Shown: positions 1-11,641, numbered from the stretch's first letter. The stretch is DNA of 64,000 nt from Bettongia penicillata ogilbyi (GCA_023548195.1 JAJHZJ010000751.1:1678501-1742500); one strand, 5' to 3'. A program made the numbers and translations. The notes: generated by a model not told the origin, from the sequence alone.

Positions 1-524
1 ACTGGAGGGTTTGTATTTTATCCTCTAAGCATTGGGGAGCCCCTGGATACTACTGAGTAAATGAGTGGCATGATAAGACCTCTGCTGTAGCATGTTTTGG
101 TATCTATGCAGGAGGCAGAATGGAGACATGAGAGACAGGAGAGAGAACCATTAGAAACTGGTGTAATAATTCAAAAAAGACACCATGAAAGACTGAATAA
201 GGGGCAGTCAGTCAGTCTACCAACAAACATTCTATCTGTACTAAACTAGTCATATATTAAAAAAAATGGGAAAAAGTCACTGCTTGCAAAAAGTAGTAGT
301 CAGATTGTAACTAATGAAGGAGTTTACCATTACCCTCTCAGGAATGAGACTCATCAACTGTGGGCAAATGAAAGGCTTAAACTAGGTGACGTGTATGATC
401 ATTTCCAACCATAACATTCTGCAGGCCTCTAAATGATCGATGCCCATCAACTGGGAAATAACTGAATAAGTTGCATTGTGTAATTGTGATGGAATACTAC
501 TGTGCTATAAGAAATGATGAGCTC

Positions 525-562
525 TGTGATGTTTTGGCTGTGTTTGTCCTTCATTCTCGAAT
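525..562 (-). mobile_element. Short SINE-derived fragment inside the L1
   Basis: The words 'tgtttgtccttcattctcga' look like the reverse complement of a marsupial SINE tail of the form 'tcgagaacaaaggacgaa'. A related tail is seen on the plus strand near 51,550. It interrupts the L1 3' end. The piece is short, so the family call is tentative. Confidence 0.4.
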
Positions 563-804
563 AGAAAAACATAGAAAGACTCACACAAAATAGCTAAGAG
601 CAAAATGTGCAGAACCAAGAGAATGCTGTTTACAGCAAGAGCAATGCTGTTTGAAGACTTTGAGTAAATAAGTCATTTTGACTATTATAAATACCCAAAT
701 TAGCTATAAAGGACATATGAAAAAAGATGCTATTTGCATTCAGAGAAAGAACCAATAAATAGAAGTATATATGAAATAATTTCATAAATATATATGCATA
801 TACA

Positions 805-863
805 TATATATGAAATTATTCCATGCATATATTTCACATATGTATGGAATAATTTCATATATA
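805..863. repeat. AT-rich inverted repeat (20-bp perfect arms)
   Basis: The arm at 805-824 (ending 'gaaattattccat') is exactly complementary to 844-863 (starting 'atggaataatttc'), with a 19-base spacer. It lies in a longer (TATG/TACA)-rich stretch, 780-900. This is direct sequence evidence for a possible cruciform or hairpin. It may simply come from microsatellite expansion within the L1 3' region. Confidence 0.8.
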
Positions 864-1139
864 CATATATGTGTATGTATATATGTACACATATGTGAGT
901 GTTTAAAACCTATTTGTGTCTAATGGTAGCCATCTCTAGGGCAGGAGGGGGAGAATAGAAAAAAGAAAGGGGGAGAAAATTTACATGATAACATTATTAT
1001 ATATTTAAAAGAGATAGCAAGTTGTACACAATACATTTGCAGTTTCATTATGCAATCTTTTTTTAAAATTATACTGTTATAGAAATGCTTGTTTTATTCC
1101 ACAAACTAAAAATAAAAGGAAAAGAAAAACAATCAGGCC

Positions 1140-1465
1140 CCCTTGTAAGGCACTTTTCTATGGTCTGTGCCGTAGAATTCCTGAGGAAAGCTGAACTAGC
1201 TAGAAAATGTTTTGAAGTATTTTCGAAGCAGCTTATGCAAGTCGCTTTCGTAGCTTTTTATTAAAACAAATTCTAGGTGAATAATATGGCTTGGGCATCT
1301 ATGCACATGTTCCTCCATAATTTAGGCCATTGCTTTCCTTTCTGTTTCTCAGGGTACTTGGATGAATCTTGAAGTCTGGATTCCACTTATCATGGTGAAG
1401 TTGTTGGATGCCTTAACCCAAATCTGCCATAAATAGGCACAAAATAATCAATTAAGATCCTAGAT
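1140..1465. other. Unique sequence, no feature recognised
   Basis: I see no repeat head or tail, no splice-flanked frame and no long open frame here. Confidence 0.5.
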
Positions 1466-1469
1466 GTAA

Positions 1470-1590
1470 AGCTGTCAAGGCCCTCAGAGGCCATGTAGAT
1501 CAACCTTATCATCTTACGGGTGAGAGAACTGAGTCCAGGAAGTGTTCAATGATTTGCCCAAGGTCACAAGGTAAAAGTTTGTACATAAAA
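1470..1590 (-). mobile_element. MIR/THER-type CORE-SINE fragment, reverse
   Basis: The order 'ctcagaggccatgtagatcaacc', 'gagagaactgag' and 'gatttgcccaaggtcacaaggtaa' is the reverse complement of the CORE-SINE body ('tgtgaccttgggcaa...ctcagtttcctcatct'). It is diverged and partial. Confidence 0.7.
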
Positions 1591-1591
1591 A

Positions 1592-3460
1592 TTCCAAGGT
1601 TTTAGAAATTCTGAAACAAGAGTTTTGTTTTCCAAGAGCTGTCAAGATCATTTGACAGGACTAAAGGGAAGTGATAAAGGAAGTAAGAGTTAATTTTTTA
1701 AATGAAATCTCTATTTTGTTCAAAGCTTTAAAATTTAAAGCTCTTTAGCTAACCATCCCATAGTTATTTGCTTATGTCCTTGGAAGGCTGTTCTATAACC
1801 ATCTGACCACTTTCTCAATTTCTTTGTTTTTTACCTTTCTGTCTTCTCTCTGAATGGTAAATATTTATCAGAGTCAGAAAATATCTTATCTTTTGGGTGA
1901 ATTGAATAGTTATTAAGAAGTAGTTTTGATCTGGAAGGTATGGAAGGGGATATGGGATTATAAGTAGAAATAGATAAACAGTAAGGCAATGGACCTCAGT
2001 CAGGAGACCCACATTGTGAACCCTACCCTTTTTAAAGGGCTCACTTTGGGAGCTGTGCATTTTTAAAAGCCACATGTAAATTCAGGATTTGGGCATGTGT
2101 GATTGCATCCTATTTCCTTTCAGGCTTTAGATGATGATAAACACTTATTTCGGGCTAACAGTCTGCCCGATGGGGCACAGAGCTCTGAATTAGACACGGT
2201 TCTTGCAAAGAAGGTTCAAAATCTAAATACAAATTAGAGAGGCAGGATAAAAAAGCATCCAAAAAGGACCAAATATTCTGTAAGGGCAGACCTGTCAGTG
2301 CAGGCATTCAAATTGTGTTTTCCAGCATAATTGCCGAATGTCTTAGCTGTACACACACAAATATTGTCAGTGTCTGCACATTTGCACAATATATGACCAG
2401 ATGTAAGCACACAGCTCCACTGATGTTCACTCTTAGCTTGATGCATTTAAAAGCTAAATTTAGGCAACCTCCTGAAAATCCAGCTTCCATCTGAAAACTT
2501 GCTCCCATTACCAGTTTAAGCTGCAGGATGAACACCATGTAAATGTTGGTGCAAGGCTATGAATCACATCAGGCCCACAGGGCTCTGGTCCAGGGTGCAA
2601 ACATGGTAGGGGATATATTTCCTTCCCAGGAAGTTATTGTCTTATACTTCACTTCACAAGCCTCTGGAGGTCCCTGGGAAGCCTCCCTCAATTGCCCCAT
2701 GGAATTCTCTGGACATCCCTTTCCCATCACACCATTCCTAACTCTCCCTCTCCACCCTGCCTATGCCAAACTGTCCTTTATATTGCAATACCTCACTCCC
2801 AGGAAGTTAAATCAATTCCATGTTTGTGATTGCCATGTATGCTTTAGAAATGTTACCTTAAAAACCATGTATTGGTGCTTTGTATGTTTTGCATGTTCAG
2901 TCTGTTAATATATCTTGCAAATATTTGTGTATATGAATAGGAAAGTATATAAGCATCAGGGGAGGGGGAGAAGGGATGAAAAGAAGAAACAATATTTTAC
3001 ATGTGGATAATCAGTTTACTTAGATGCCTCAAAACATGAATGATTTCTACAATTTATTTACCAGAGATGAGTTCAGATAATTTCATTGTGCATCGATTTC
3101 CCCCAAGGAGAAAGGAAGTGGTGGTCAGCTAAACAGGGCCTTGAAATGGAGAATAAGCAGACATAGGCTCATTTCTACTGGGACTTGAGTTCTGCCTTAT
3201 AGAAAAAAAAATAGACTCCTTGAGCCTTAGTTTTTGTAATGGTAAAGTAAGTAGTTAAACTTGTAGAGTGTTTGGAGATCCTCTGGTGAAATGTTTTCAT
3301 ATTGTCTGGGGGATTCCATATTTACACATAAAACTTAGAAATAAAATTCAATTTGTTCTTAAGTTCTGGTATATTTATGAAAATCCACACTTTGCCATGC
3401 CTAAGTATAGGTTGTTGTAAATATAGAGGTTAAAGGTAGAATAGTCTGGCCCCAAATAAG
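1592..3460. other. Unique sequence, possible conserved non-coding block at about 2,300-2,530
   Basis: No repeat is recognised with confidence. The stretch 2,300-2,530 is free of repeat signatures and microsatellites. The frames of 121, 86, 76 and 70 codons seen here have no domain signature and I regard them as chance. Confidence 0.4.
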
Positions 3461-3464
3461 ATTA

Positions 3465-3565
3465 TGTGCATGTATGTGTATATATATATTTACACACATA
3501 TACATATATGTGTGTATATGTATATATATGTGTGTGTATTATATATGTGTATGTATGTGTTTATG
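3465..3565. repeat. (TATG/TGTA)n microsatellite
   Basis: Alternating 'gtatgtgtatatatat', 'acacacatatac' and 'gtgtgtatatg' units form about 100 bases of imperfect purine-pyrimidine alternation. Confidence 0.9.
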
Positions 3566-4240
3566 TGAGTATGAAGGCAAACTCCTCCCTGCTGCTTCTT
3601 AGACAATGTGGGGGACTATGGATACAGAACACTGCATACAATGTTAGACATTTATGACATGTGGGTTAGTTTTGCTGCATGGTTTTTCTTCCATATGTTT
3701 TCCTCTTTGTTATAAGAAAAGGGTATGGGAGTAGTGGGGAGAGGATACGTTTGAAAATATTAGTTATATGAATGCAAGCGATATCAATAAAGTTTAAGAG
3801 AAAGAAAGTGGAATGTTGGAAACCAACGATTGGAATTCAAGGCTTCCGTCCTTGGAGCTCTAAACACACAGAGACTCTTGATTTGGAACGTCACTTACAA
3901 TGTACATGTTAATTGTTCCAAAGCACTTGACCTGAAATCTGAAATCTGTTTGAAATTTGTTGAACATATTCATTATATACATTTAGAGACTAAAAATATA
4001 CGTGTCTGTATATACACAGATAAACATTCAGAGAGAACACACATGCCTAGAAAAGATAATGCCTATGCTGATTTTAAATCACATATCTTTTTAAATCCCT
4101 TTTTTTCTAATTAAAATCATGTTTCCAAAAGCACCAGTCTCTTATTTGTTTTTTCTAGACCATGGGCCTTACTTATTTTCACTGTATTGATGACGTCCGT
4201 TTTCACACAATAGTCATTTCCTGATATACCAAATGCCAGC
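3566..4240. other. Unique sequence, no feature recognised
   Basis: A 94-codon frame at 3,830-4,114 has no recognisable domain and biased AT-rich composition. I treat it as chance. Confidence 0.5.
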
Positions 4241-4245
4241 CTCTC

Positions 4246-4322
4246 AACACACTCACACATACACACGCACACACATGCACATACGTGCACACACACAAAC
4301 ACAAACATGTACATCTACATAT
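4246..4322. repeat. (CA)n microsatellite, imperfect
   Basis: Repeated 'cacaca' units interrupted by 'tgcacatacgtgcac' run to 'acatgtacatctacatat'. Confidence 0.9.
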
Positions 4323-4547
4323 ATCTGGGAGAACCAGATATGCAAAACAACTGCAAAATAGCTATGTCTGACACCATAGGCAACATTCTGCACCCAAATC
4401 CCTCCACCCCCACTCTATCCAAAAGCAGGGACTTAGGTGCCATGGTCTGTTTTCCAGGATTGAAACTAGTTGTTAATATTAATTTTCATAGACTTTCCAA
4501 GCCAATAATTCACCTCTGTTACAGGACATGAATATATACATAAGCAA

Positions 4548-4585
4548 GTCAATGAATGAGTGAGTGAATGAATGGATGGATGAAA
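4548..4585. repeat. (TGAA/TGGA)n short tandem repeat
   Basis: Tetranucleotide steps 'tgaatgagtgagtgaatgaa' and 'tggatggatga' are read directly. Confidence 0.8.
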
Positions 4586-4589
4586 ATAT

Positions 4590-5195
4590 GTATTTTAAAA
4601 TATATAAAATAATTTTAAAATACACAGTACCTTGTAAGAGAACCGGTGGACTTTAACATTCTTGTTGATTCCCATTCTCATCTAGTATTCAGCCTGCTCA
4701 GGTAAAGAACCAGTTCAATAGTTACAGGGACATAGGGAGGGAAGAACTCAAAAGTTGCCTAGAGTGCTTTTGCTATATTGAGAAGGCATTCATTGATTTT
4801 AAAAATAAAATTTAGAGTTCTTTTGAGATGAACAAAAGCAAGAACTTTGATTATAGCTGCAAGTCCCAGTAGGGATAGTTTGGGTAGAGTTTTAAAGTAC
4901 ACAGTGGGTTATAAGACAAGATTCTATTATAAACTATACTTTTCTACTAAAAATTTCCAAGTCAGGCAGCTGGGGACTGTCTATTTGTTTGATGGTATTT
5001 TGTTTTGAACCCCTGGTGACATATTTTCAATTTTACAATATATAACGATAGGAATATGGAACTTGGTACAAAATTGTTTCTGTGTACATGAAACAGACAT
5101 TGATAATCTATGATTTTGCCATCAAGGAAACTCCTCTGCCAACCCAGCACGTGACCTGTATATAACTTATTAGCTAGATTTCAGGGAGTTGCCAA
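4590..5195. other. Unique sequence, no feature recognised
   Basis: AT-rich single-copy-looking DNA without repeat signatures I can name. Confidence 0.45.
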
Positions 5196-5199
5196 AGAA

Positions 5200-5285
5200 T
5201 TACAGAGTGACCAGACACAGAGGCAAGTTTCAAATTCAGGTCTTCTGGATAGCAAGTCTATTCATTATGCCAGAGTGCCTTTCAT
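5200..5285 (-). mobile_element. SINE fragment, reverse
   Basis: The sequence 'cagaggcaagtttcaaattcaggtcttctgg...attatgccagagtgcc' is the reverse complement of the SINE body ('...gacctgagttcaaatctggcctc'). It is partial and diverged. Confidence 0.65.
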
Positions 5286-5439
5286 AAACTACACCTATTT
5301 CATAGTGGTGGAATGTCTACATGACATAGATAATGTAGCAAAGAGAATTTCATGCAATTTTCCTGGCTTAAATTTACTCATTTAATTTTCTGTCAGCATG
5401 CATCTAATCATATGTTATATTCAATGCACCAGTTGAAAA

Positions 5440-5570
5440 ATATTTGATGAGACTTTGCTAGGTATCCAATTCTAGGTGCTATGGGAAAGTAACAAGGATG
5501 AAACGCAATTACTCTCCATAAGGAGCTTATGATCTCCTTAGAAAACACTAACAAACAGGAAACTGTATAC
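5440..5570 (+). mobile_element. MAR-like interspersed repeat fragment
   Basis: The phrases 'ggtgctatgggaaagtaacaaggatgaaacgcaattactctcc' and 'aaggagcttatgatct' fit the repeat typified by 'ctgggggtacaaaaagaaagacagtccctgccctcaaggagcttacattctaatgg'. The exact family name is uncertain. Confidence 0.55.
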
Positions 5571-5870
5571 AGAGATACATACATACAGATGTGTGTATGT
5601 GTAGATATTCACTTATATATACTGTTTATACTAAATATATAAACAGTGGGCAGATTGTTTATAAGTTTGTGTGTATACATATATACATATACTTACATAG
5701 ACAATATATGTGCATATATACATACACATACATACATATATAATGCACATCATAGTTCCAAGTTTGCAAGGCACCAAGAAATTAAGGAAATATGTGTGTG
5801 TGCGTGTGTGTGTGTATATGTATATATATACATATTTATATATATGAGACCTATATTCACACATATAGTT
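5570..5870. repeat. (TATA/TACA/TGTG)n AT-rich microsatellite cluster
   Basis: Two blocks (5,570-5,745 and 5,790-5,868) of alternating 'atacatac', 'gtgtgtgtgc' and 'tatatata' units flank a short unique piece. A small inverted repeat, 'actgtttata' with 'tataaacagt', lies at about 5,620-5,650. Confidence 0.85.
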
Positions 5871-5964
5871 TCCATTGGTGTGAGATTCTATTCACTGCAA
5901 ATAAATGGATGCACATGGACATACATACAAACTTTGAGAAAACACTTGATTATGGTTTCCTAAA

Positions 5965-6120
5965 AGTAGTATGGAAAAAGGGCATGGGATCTTATGTCAG
6001 AAGATCTGAATTCTAACTCTGTTTTTTATTGGCTGTGTAACAGTAGGAAAGTTACTTTAACAGTTTCTTTATCTGCCAAACAAGGATAATAAGTCTTATT
6101 ACCAACTTTGCACACTCAGA
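5965..6120 (+). mobile_element. MIR/THER-type CORE-SINE, plus
   Basis: The order 'agaagatctgaattctaactctg', 'ggctgtgtaacagtaggaaagttacttta' and 'tttctttatctgccaaacaaggataata' matches the CORE-SINE body, with heavy divergence. Confidence 0.75.
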
Positions 6121-6199
6121 ATTTTATGATAGAATCTAAATATATCATCTTCACTGACCTCAATGACGAAAAGACTTCAATAGAAACACCTTTCTGGAT

Positions 6200-6435
6200 G
6201 TTTTCCTGGAGTCGAGTCAAGTTCAAATTTGACCTCAGATACATACTAGCTGGGTGACCCTAGACAAGTCACTTAACCTCTGTGCCTAGGTTTCCTCATC
6301 TGTAAAATGGGGTTAATAATAGCACTTACCTCCCGTGGTGTTTGTAAGGATCGATCGAGACAATAACTGTAACAAGACGCTTAGCGCAGTGCCTGCACGT
6401 AGTAAGTGCTAAATAAATGTTAGCTATTGTTATTA
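6200..6435 (+). mobile_element. MIR/THER1-type SINE, near full length
   Basis: Contains 'gttcaaatttgacctcag', 'gctgggtgaccctagacaagtcacttaacc', 'tcctcatctgtaaaatggggttaataata' and an end of 'gtagtaagtgctaaataaatgttagctattgttatt'. This is a textbook CORE-SINE with its LINE-like tail. Confidence 0.9.
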
Positions 6436-6750
6436 TTTTCGTCTTTCCCTCTCTCTTTCCTTCTTTCCCGTTTCATCCTTAAAAGGTCCTGGAATGACGC
6501 TTCTTAACTGGGTCTCTTGCCAAGTTTTCTTTTCTTTTTTTTTCCTCCTTCCACTGCTTCTGCAGTTTCTAAGGACGTAATTTGATAATGCTGATAATCT
6601 TCCATAATCTTTCTCCACTGGAATTTAAAAATTAGTTTATAGTCTAAACTAGAGATTCTCTTAGCTGCCAAATCTCTCCAATGAGCAAACAGAGGAAGTG
6701 TTTACTGCCGTAGATGGTTTTTAGATTATTTTTTAAATATATTGAGATAA
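6436..6750. other. Unique sequence, pyrimidine-rich at its start
   Basis: A pyrimidine-rich run ('cgtctttccctctctctttccttctttccc') follows the SINE tail. Otherwise nothing is recognised. Confidence 0.45.
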
Positions 6751-6754
6751 AATG

Positions 6755-6800
6755 TATAAAGCGCTTCACAGACCTTAAAGTGCTTTATGAATGGCAGCTC
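6755..6800 (+). mobile_element. MIR/THER SINE tail fragment
   Basis: The piece 'ataaagcgcttcacagaccttaaagtgctttatgaatg' matches the CORE-SINE 3' region ('gtaaagcactttgcaaacctta...tataaatg'). Confidence 0.65.
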
Positions 6801-6829
6801 TTTTGGTTTCGAAAACCAAAAATAGACAA

Positions 6830-7320
6830 TAATCCGGACTCAAAATAGAAGAGGGCAAACAGAACAGAATGGATGACCTTTGGGAAATTGCAGAGTTACT
6901 GTAATGATCCCAAACTTCTACCTGAAAAAAAAAAAGCTTAATACCAATATTCTTATTGTGATGCTCTTTGGGTAAGAGTGTTAGAACACTATAGTCTCTA
7001 AAGAACTGAAATCAAGGCTGACCTAGAGGGCAAAAAAGAGTTTATCGTGGGCAAGGGCAATATACAAGGCATCACAAGCAAATAATTATGTGGTTGGAGA
7101 AGGCCATTCAAAGAAGTGACCAAAGAAATGCATGATCAGATTAGAAAATGGTCTGTCATGGAGGGGGCATGGATGGCTATCTTACTAATGTCAAGAAATT
7201 CCAAGGAAAGCTCCAAGCATTGAGATTGAACTCCCTTGTCATGAACCGAAGAAAGGACGTCAACGAGAGTGGCAAAGGATGGGCAATCGTCTGTGAGCTG
7301 CCACATCCATCAGATTAGAA
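6830..7320. other. Unclassified sequence
   Basis: No family is recognised. The piece at 7,020-7,315, ending 'gtgagctgccacatccatcag', has the feel of an old repeat, but I cannot place it. Confidence 0.35.
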
Positions 7321-7324
7321 ATCC

Positions 7325-7610
7325 ATTGGACTATTGGATCCTAGGATCATAGATGGAGAGCTGCGACTTAGTCATTTAGTCAACAATGTTTCCCAAATCC
7401 TGAGAATACAAATATAGGCAGAAAGAAAGACAGTTCTTACCTCAAGGATCTTATTTTCCAAGCAGAGAATTTCAGAATCCATCTAATTTAACCCCTTCGT
7501 TATCAGAGAATGGAGATTCAGTTCAGTGTCACAACTCAAGGTATCAGAGGTAAGATTTGTACTCAAATCAGCTGACTAGAGAATCAGTGGTCATTTTATT
7601 ATACCCAGGA
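7325..7610 (-). mobile_element. CORE-SINE, reverse, with a MAR-like piece inside
   Basis: It starts 'cctaggatcatagatggagagct' and continues after a break with 'cagaatccatctaatttaacccc...tcacaactcaaggtatcagagg', a reverse SINE body. Bases about 7,395-7,465 ('gagaatacaaatataggcagaaagaaagacag...ctcaaggatctta') are a MAR-like fragment nested inside. Confidence 0.65.
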
Positions 7611-7679
7611 TAAGGTAGGACTCAAGATAAGTGTTTTGCAAATTATAATAATCTAAACTATTATCCTTATTACTTACAT

Positions 7680-7870
7680 AACATCTGAAAGTTTACCAAG
7701 TTCTTTCCCTTTAAAGGAGAGAATATAAGTATCATTATTCCCATTTTAGAGATGGGAATATTGAGGATAAAAGCTTAAGTGACTTCCTAGAGACTATATT
7801 GCTGGCATGTGGAAGAATTAAAACATAAACCCAGGTTTTCTGATCTTGGGTCTCTTATACCACTCTACTC
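7680..7870 (-). mobile_element. MIR/THER-type SINE, reverse
   Basis: 'tcccattttagagatgggaatattgagg', 'taagtgacttcctag' and 'aacccaggttttctgatcttgggtctcttatac' form the reverse complement of the CORE-SINE body. Confidence 0.75.
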
Positions 7871-8045
7871 TCTTATTAATATATTATCATTACTTATTAG
7901 CAATGTTCCTTATATATACAGAGAATGCCCAGAACAGAAGACATCTTTCCATCTTTATCATATCACTTACTGTTTTTTTCATTGGGTTCAGACTGCTAAA
8001 TTAATTCTTCAAGCAATCAATAAGCCTTTATTAAGGATCAACTAT

Positions 8046-8268
8046 GGGCATCTAGGTGGCACGGTAGGGAGAATGCTACTCCTGTACTCAGGAAAAGCTA
8101 AGTTCAAATCTGGCCTCTATGTGAGCCTGTGCAAATCACTTAACCCAGTTTATCTCAGTTTCCTTATCTGTAATTGAGCTGGAGAAGGAAATAGCAAATA
8201 GCTCCAGTATCTCTTCCAAGAAAATACCAAGAGGGTTATCAACAACTGAACACGAGTAAAAAATGACT
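8046..8268 (+). mobile_element. Marsupial tRNA-type SINE, full length
   Basis: The head 'ggcatctaggtggcacggtaggga', the body 'aagttcaaatctggcctct...aaatcacttaaccc' and the tail 'gagctggagaaggaaatagcaaatagctccagtatct' ending in an A-rich 'aacaactgaacacgag' are all present. A 122-codon frame across it is SINE-derived. Confidence 0.9.
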
Positions 8269-8270
8269 AA

Positions 8271-9285
8271 ACGTCATTCCCCAATTGATGAATGGCCAAA
8301 GGATATGAACAGGCAGTTTTCAGAGGAAGAAATTCAAGCTATCTGTAGTCATATGAAAAGTACCCTAAATTACTATTGATTAGAGAGTTGCATATCAAAA
8401 CAACTCTGAGGTACCACATCGCACCTATCAGATTGGTTAACATGACAAAACAGGAAGTGATAAATGATGGAGAAGATGTGGGAGAGTTGGAACACTGATT
8501 CATTATTGGTGGAGCTGTGAGTTGATCCAACCATTCTGGAGAGCAATTTGGAACTCTTCCTAAAGGGCTACAAAAATGTGTATACCTTTGACCCAGCAAT
8601 ATCACTTCTAGGACTGTATCCCAAAGAGATAATAAAAATGGGAAAGGGTCCCACATGTACAAAAATATTTATAGCAGCACTCTTTGTGGTGACCAAGAAC
8701 TGGAAATCGAGGAGATGCCCATCAATTGGGGAATGGCTGAATAAATGAATGTAATGGATTACTATTGTGCTATAAGAAATGATAAGCAGGATGACTTCAG
8801 AGAGGCCTGAAAGGATTTACCTGAACTGATACTGAGTGAAAAGGAGCAAAACCAGGAGAACCTTGTACACAGCAACAACCACAGTGTGAGAGGAATTTTC
8901 TTGTAGACTTAGCCCTTCACAGCAATGCAAGGACTTAAAACATTCCCAAAGGACTCTTGAGGCAAAGTGCCATCCTCATCCAGAGAAAGAACTATGGAAT
9001 TGGAACACAGAATGAAGCAGAATATTTTCTCTTGTGTTATGTTTTGTTTTGCTTTTCATGGTTTCTCCCATTCATTTTAATTCTTCCATACAACATAGTT
9101 AAGGAAAAAATGTATTTAATAAGAATGTATATGTACAACCTATATATGATTGCATGCCATCTTGGGGAGGGTATGTGGACGGAGGGGGAAAGAAGGAGGG
9201 AGGGAAGGGAAGAAAATCTAAGATATGTGAAAGCGATTGTAGAAAACTGAAAACAAATAAATTAATTTAAAAAAAAGAAAAATAG
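8271..9285 (+). mobile_element. L1 LINE 3' end with ORF2 C-terminal remnant and 3' UTR
   Basis: A 5'-truncated L1. The plus frame at 8,548-8,748 encodes 'TFDPAISLLGLYPKE', 'TCTKIFIAALFVV' and 'CPSIGEWLNK', typical of the L1 ORF2 C-terminus. Upstream frames read 'MNRQFSEEEIQAICSHMK'. Stops and shifts break the frame. The 3' UTR has 'catccagagaaagaactatgg', a purine-rich 'ggagggggaaagaaggaggg' block and an A-rich end. It is inactive. Confidence 0.92.
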
Positions 9286-9350
9286 CTAAGCAAACAACAA
9301 GGACCTACTATGGATCCAAAGACAAAAATTAAACAGCTCCCACTGTGCAG
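9286..9350 (+). mobile_element. MAR-like fragment after the L1 (weak)
   Basis: 'aacaaggacctactatgg...caaagacaaaaattaaacagctccc' resembles the MAR-like body. It may be the continuation of the piece seen at 8,016-8,045 ('caagcaatcaataagcctttattaaggatcaactatgg'), which the SINE and L1 would then have split. Confidence 0.4.
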
Positions 9351-10670
9351 ACACACCAACAGAAGGCTCACTCTTTCTAGGGCCAGAGAAGTCTGGGCCC
9401 ATGCTCTTTCCAGTTTCTCCATTTGCTACCTCCCCCACATAGCTCTTTTTGTGAGCACTCTTTCCTAAATGGGAGACAATCAAACTAACTGAAGGCCTTC
9501 AGAAGCTATTTGCCCTCCAGGTCTTATAAAGAACTAATTTAATTTCAAGTAGGAAAAGAAAATCAAACATAGAGAATAATCTCATTTACAGTCGTCAGTG
9601 CAAGGTATTAGGAATACCTTTACTAAGTAAAATGCATTGGGATAAACTGAGAGTAAAATGCCTCAGATTTGAAGATGCTAGATGAAAGGGACCATTACTT
9701 TTGCAGTTTAAATATCTATTTAAAGAGGATAGAAAAATCCAAGATATCTGAGGATGAAGGGGAAAAGGAGGTTTATTTTAAGCTCCTAGAATATAAGCCT
9801 TCCAACTATGCACCATAAATTTGTAAAGTCATAGACATGGATGGGTAGTATAAGCTTAGGCTTTTAAGAACAACAGTAGTCTCCTGTTAATGATTTTTGC
9901 ATGGAGCTGTGATGTTTTTAGAGGTTCATTTTGCTTTTTTTTTTTATTTTAATTGTGTCAAACCCCTGGCCCATTGTAGAGTCAGGGAATCCAAAAGGAC
10001 CTTGGATTTTTTATTTTACCTGGGACTTGAAGCTAAATATCTGTGGTCATTAGCAATCCCATGGTAGCCTTTTCAAGAGCAGGAATGCTAACTGTGATAT
10101 CCTGGACAAAATCTAAACCAAGTAATAACACTTTGACTACTTTGATTCCCTCCTGTAGTTTCAATTACCTGGTTAGGCCCCTGAAAATGCTTTTGCATGG
10201 TGGTGTTTGGTGAGGCATGGTTACATGAATACTGTATATATTGCTTCATTGGTGAGTCAAGGGGGATCCCTTCGCAGAGCCAAATTTTCAATTTTGAGTC
10301 AAGACAATGACCTGATTTGAGCATATAAGCCTGGATTTGTAAGAGAGGAAAGCCATAACTCCCCAAAAACTGACACAGTCCCAAAAGAAGGGAAAATGAA
10401 ATTTTCCCACTGTTCCTGTGGAAAGAAAAGCGCTAACTCCAAGAATCCAGTGACCTAGCATTTTTATTACCAGTAAGAGTAGTATTGCTGTGATTATTTT
10501 ATTATTGAGTGCCTATTAAGTGTTCACACTCGGCGAGCCACCACAGTGATCATGCAAAAGACATTGCTCAGCATAGTTATTGAACAAAAAATAATAGGTA
10601 TGAAAGAATGGAAAATATATACTGTGCTATCTCATTTATCTGGAGACTTCAAGAAAAGAGTCATTCCGCA
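9350..10670. other. Unique sequence, no feature recognised
   Basis: Contains short A- and T-runs (for example near 9,935) but no repeat I can name. A 98-codon minus frame at 10,088-10,384 has no domain signature. Confidence 0.45.
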
Positions 10671-10676
10671 CAAATC

Positions 10677-10858
10677 GATCCCAGGATCAGGAGCTAGAAG
10701 GAATCTCCAAGGCCATGTAGTCTGACATCTTTATTCTATAAATGAGGAAAATAGACTGGAAAGGTTAAGTGACTTGCTCAAGGTCACACAGGTAATTTAA
10801 TCCAGGTCCTCTGACTCCAAATCCATCCTTTCTACTGCACTATGTTGACATTCCCTTT
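10677..10858 (-). mobile_element. MIR/THER-type SINE, reverse
   Basis: 'aatgaggaaaatagactgg', 'gttaagtgacttgctcaaggtcacacaggtaa' and 'ccaggtcctctgactccaaatccatcctttctactgc' run in the reverse-complement order of a CORE-SINE. Confidence 0.88.
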
Positions 10859-10859
10859 T

Positions 10860-11585
10860 ATGTATTTTGTTTTTCCTCCTTTAACCATGTGTGGTTAAAA
10901 ATACTTCTAAAATATCCTTACATGTATTTCTGATCTCTTCAACCAATTTAATTTGTAAACCCATGGTCCAGAGTCCCAGGTTCTGGGTTTATATGTAGAC
11001 TGTGTTCATTCCTAGAGATATCTGCCCATAAATCAATCTCTTTGGTTCATTTTGCCCTTGCTACTCTGGTCACTGGGGCCAAAAAGTTCTCAGAGAAGAT
11101 ACTTGCATAAGCAAGCCTTCTCCTACCTCTAGGAAATTAAGACTGCATCTCTGCTATCTTCAACTCCTGGTCTCTGACCTCTCCAAACTACACCACAAAT
11201 CTGTCATGTAAAAAGATATAACTGGGTTTATTTTAGAATCATCCTACATATGGTATGAATGGGCTAATAAATATCCTACAGGGTTTCTTAAATTTCTTTC
11301 TACTAGCCACCCCTTTGCCCAGTTTAGCAGCCTTTGCTGGTGTTGTATGGCTTGAGGGCATGCACAGTGCAAAGTGCACATGCTGTGTGTTCAGAACCAA
11401 GGTTGCAGTGAAGTTTCCCAATGCAACAGGGGCAAACACTGACAGAAACATCTCAGATTCATTACACGTTTGATTTTTAATCAACTTGTGGGTATTGCAC
11501 ATTCAGAAACCTTTTACTGTAGCCAAATTTTTCACAACCCAATGCACACTCTAAGAAGTGCTGCCTAGGAAAGGGCATTCTTCAT
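10860..11585. other. Unique sequence, no feature recognised
   Basis: Opposed overlapping frames at 11,239-11,502 (-) and 11,255-11,473 (+) have no domain signature. I treat both as chance. Confidence 0.45.
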
Positions 11586-11589
11586 GCCC

Positions 11590-11641
11590 CAATACAATCC
11601 AACACACATTAAGTGCCTACTACATTCAAGGCATAATCAAA
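11590..11641 (+). mobile_element. MAR-like head fragment
   Basis: 'caacacacattaagtgcctactacattcaaggcat' corresponds to the 'catttattaagcacctactatgtgccaggcac' head. Confidence 0.6.

Larger units (their letters stand above)
430..1135 (+). mobile_element. L1 LINE 3' end (marsupial type), decayed
   Basis: The stretch resembles the L1 3' end at 8,271-9,285. Shared phrases include 'gcccatcaactggg', 'ggaatactactgtgctataagaaatgatgag' (split by changes) and 'cagagaaagaacca'. Near the end come a purine-rich 'gggcaggagggggagaatag' block and an A-rich tail. It is 5'-truncated, interrupted by a short foreign piece near 525-565 and by an AT-rich hairpin near 780-900. No open frame survives. Confidence 0.75.
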
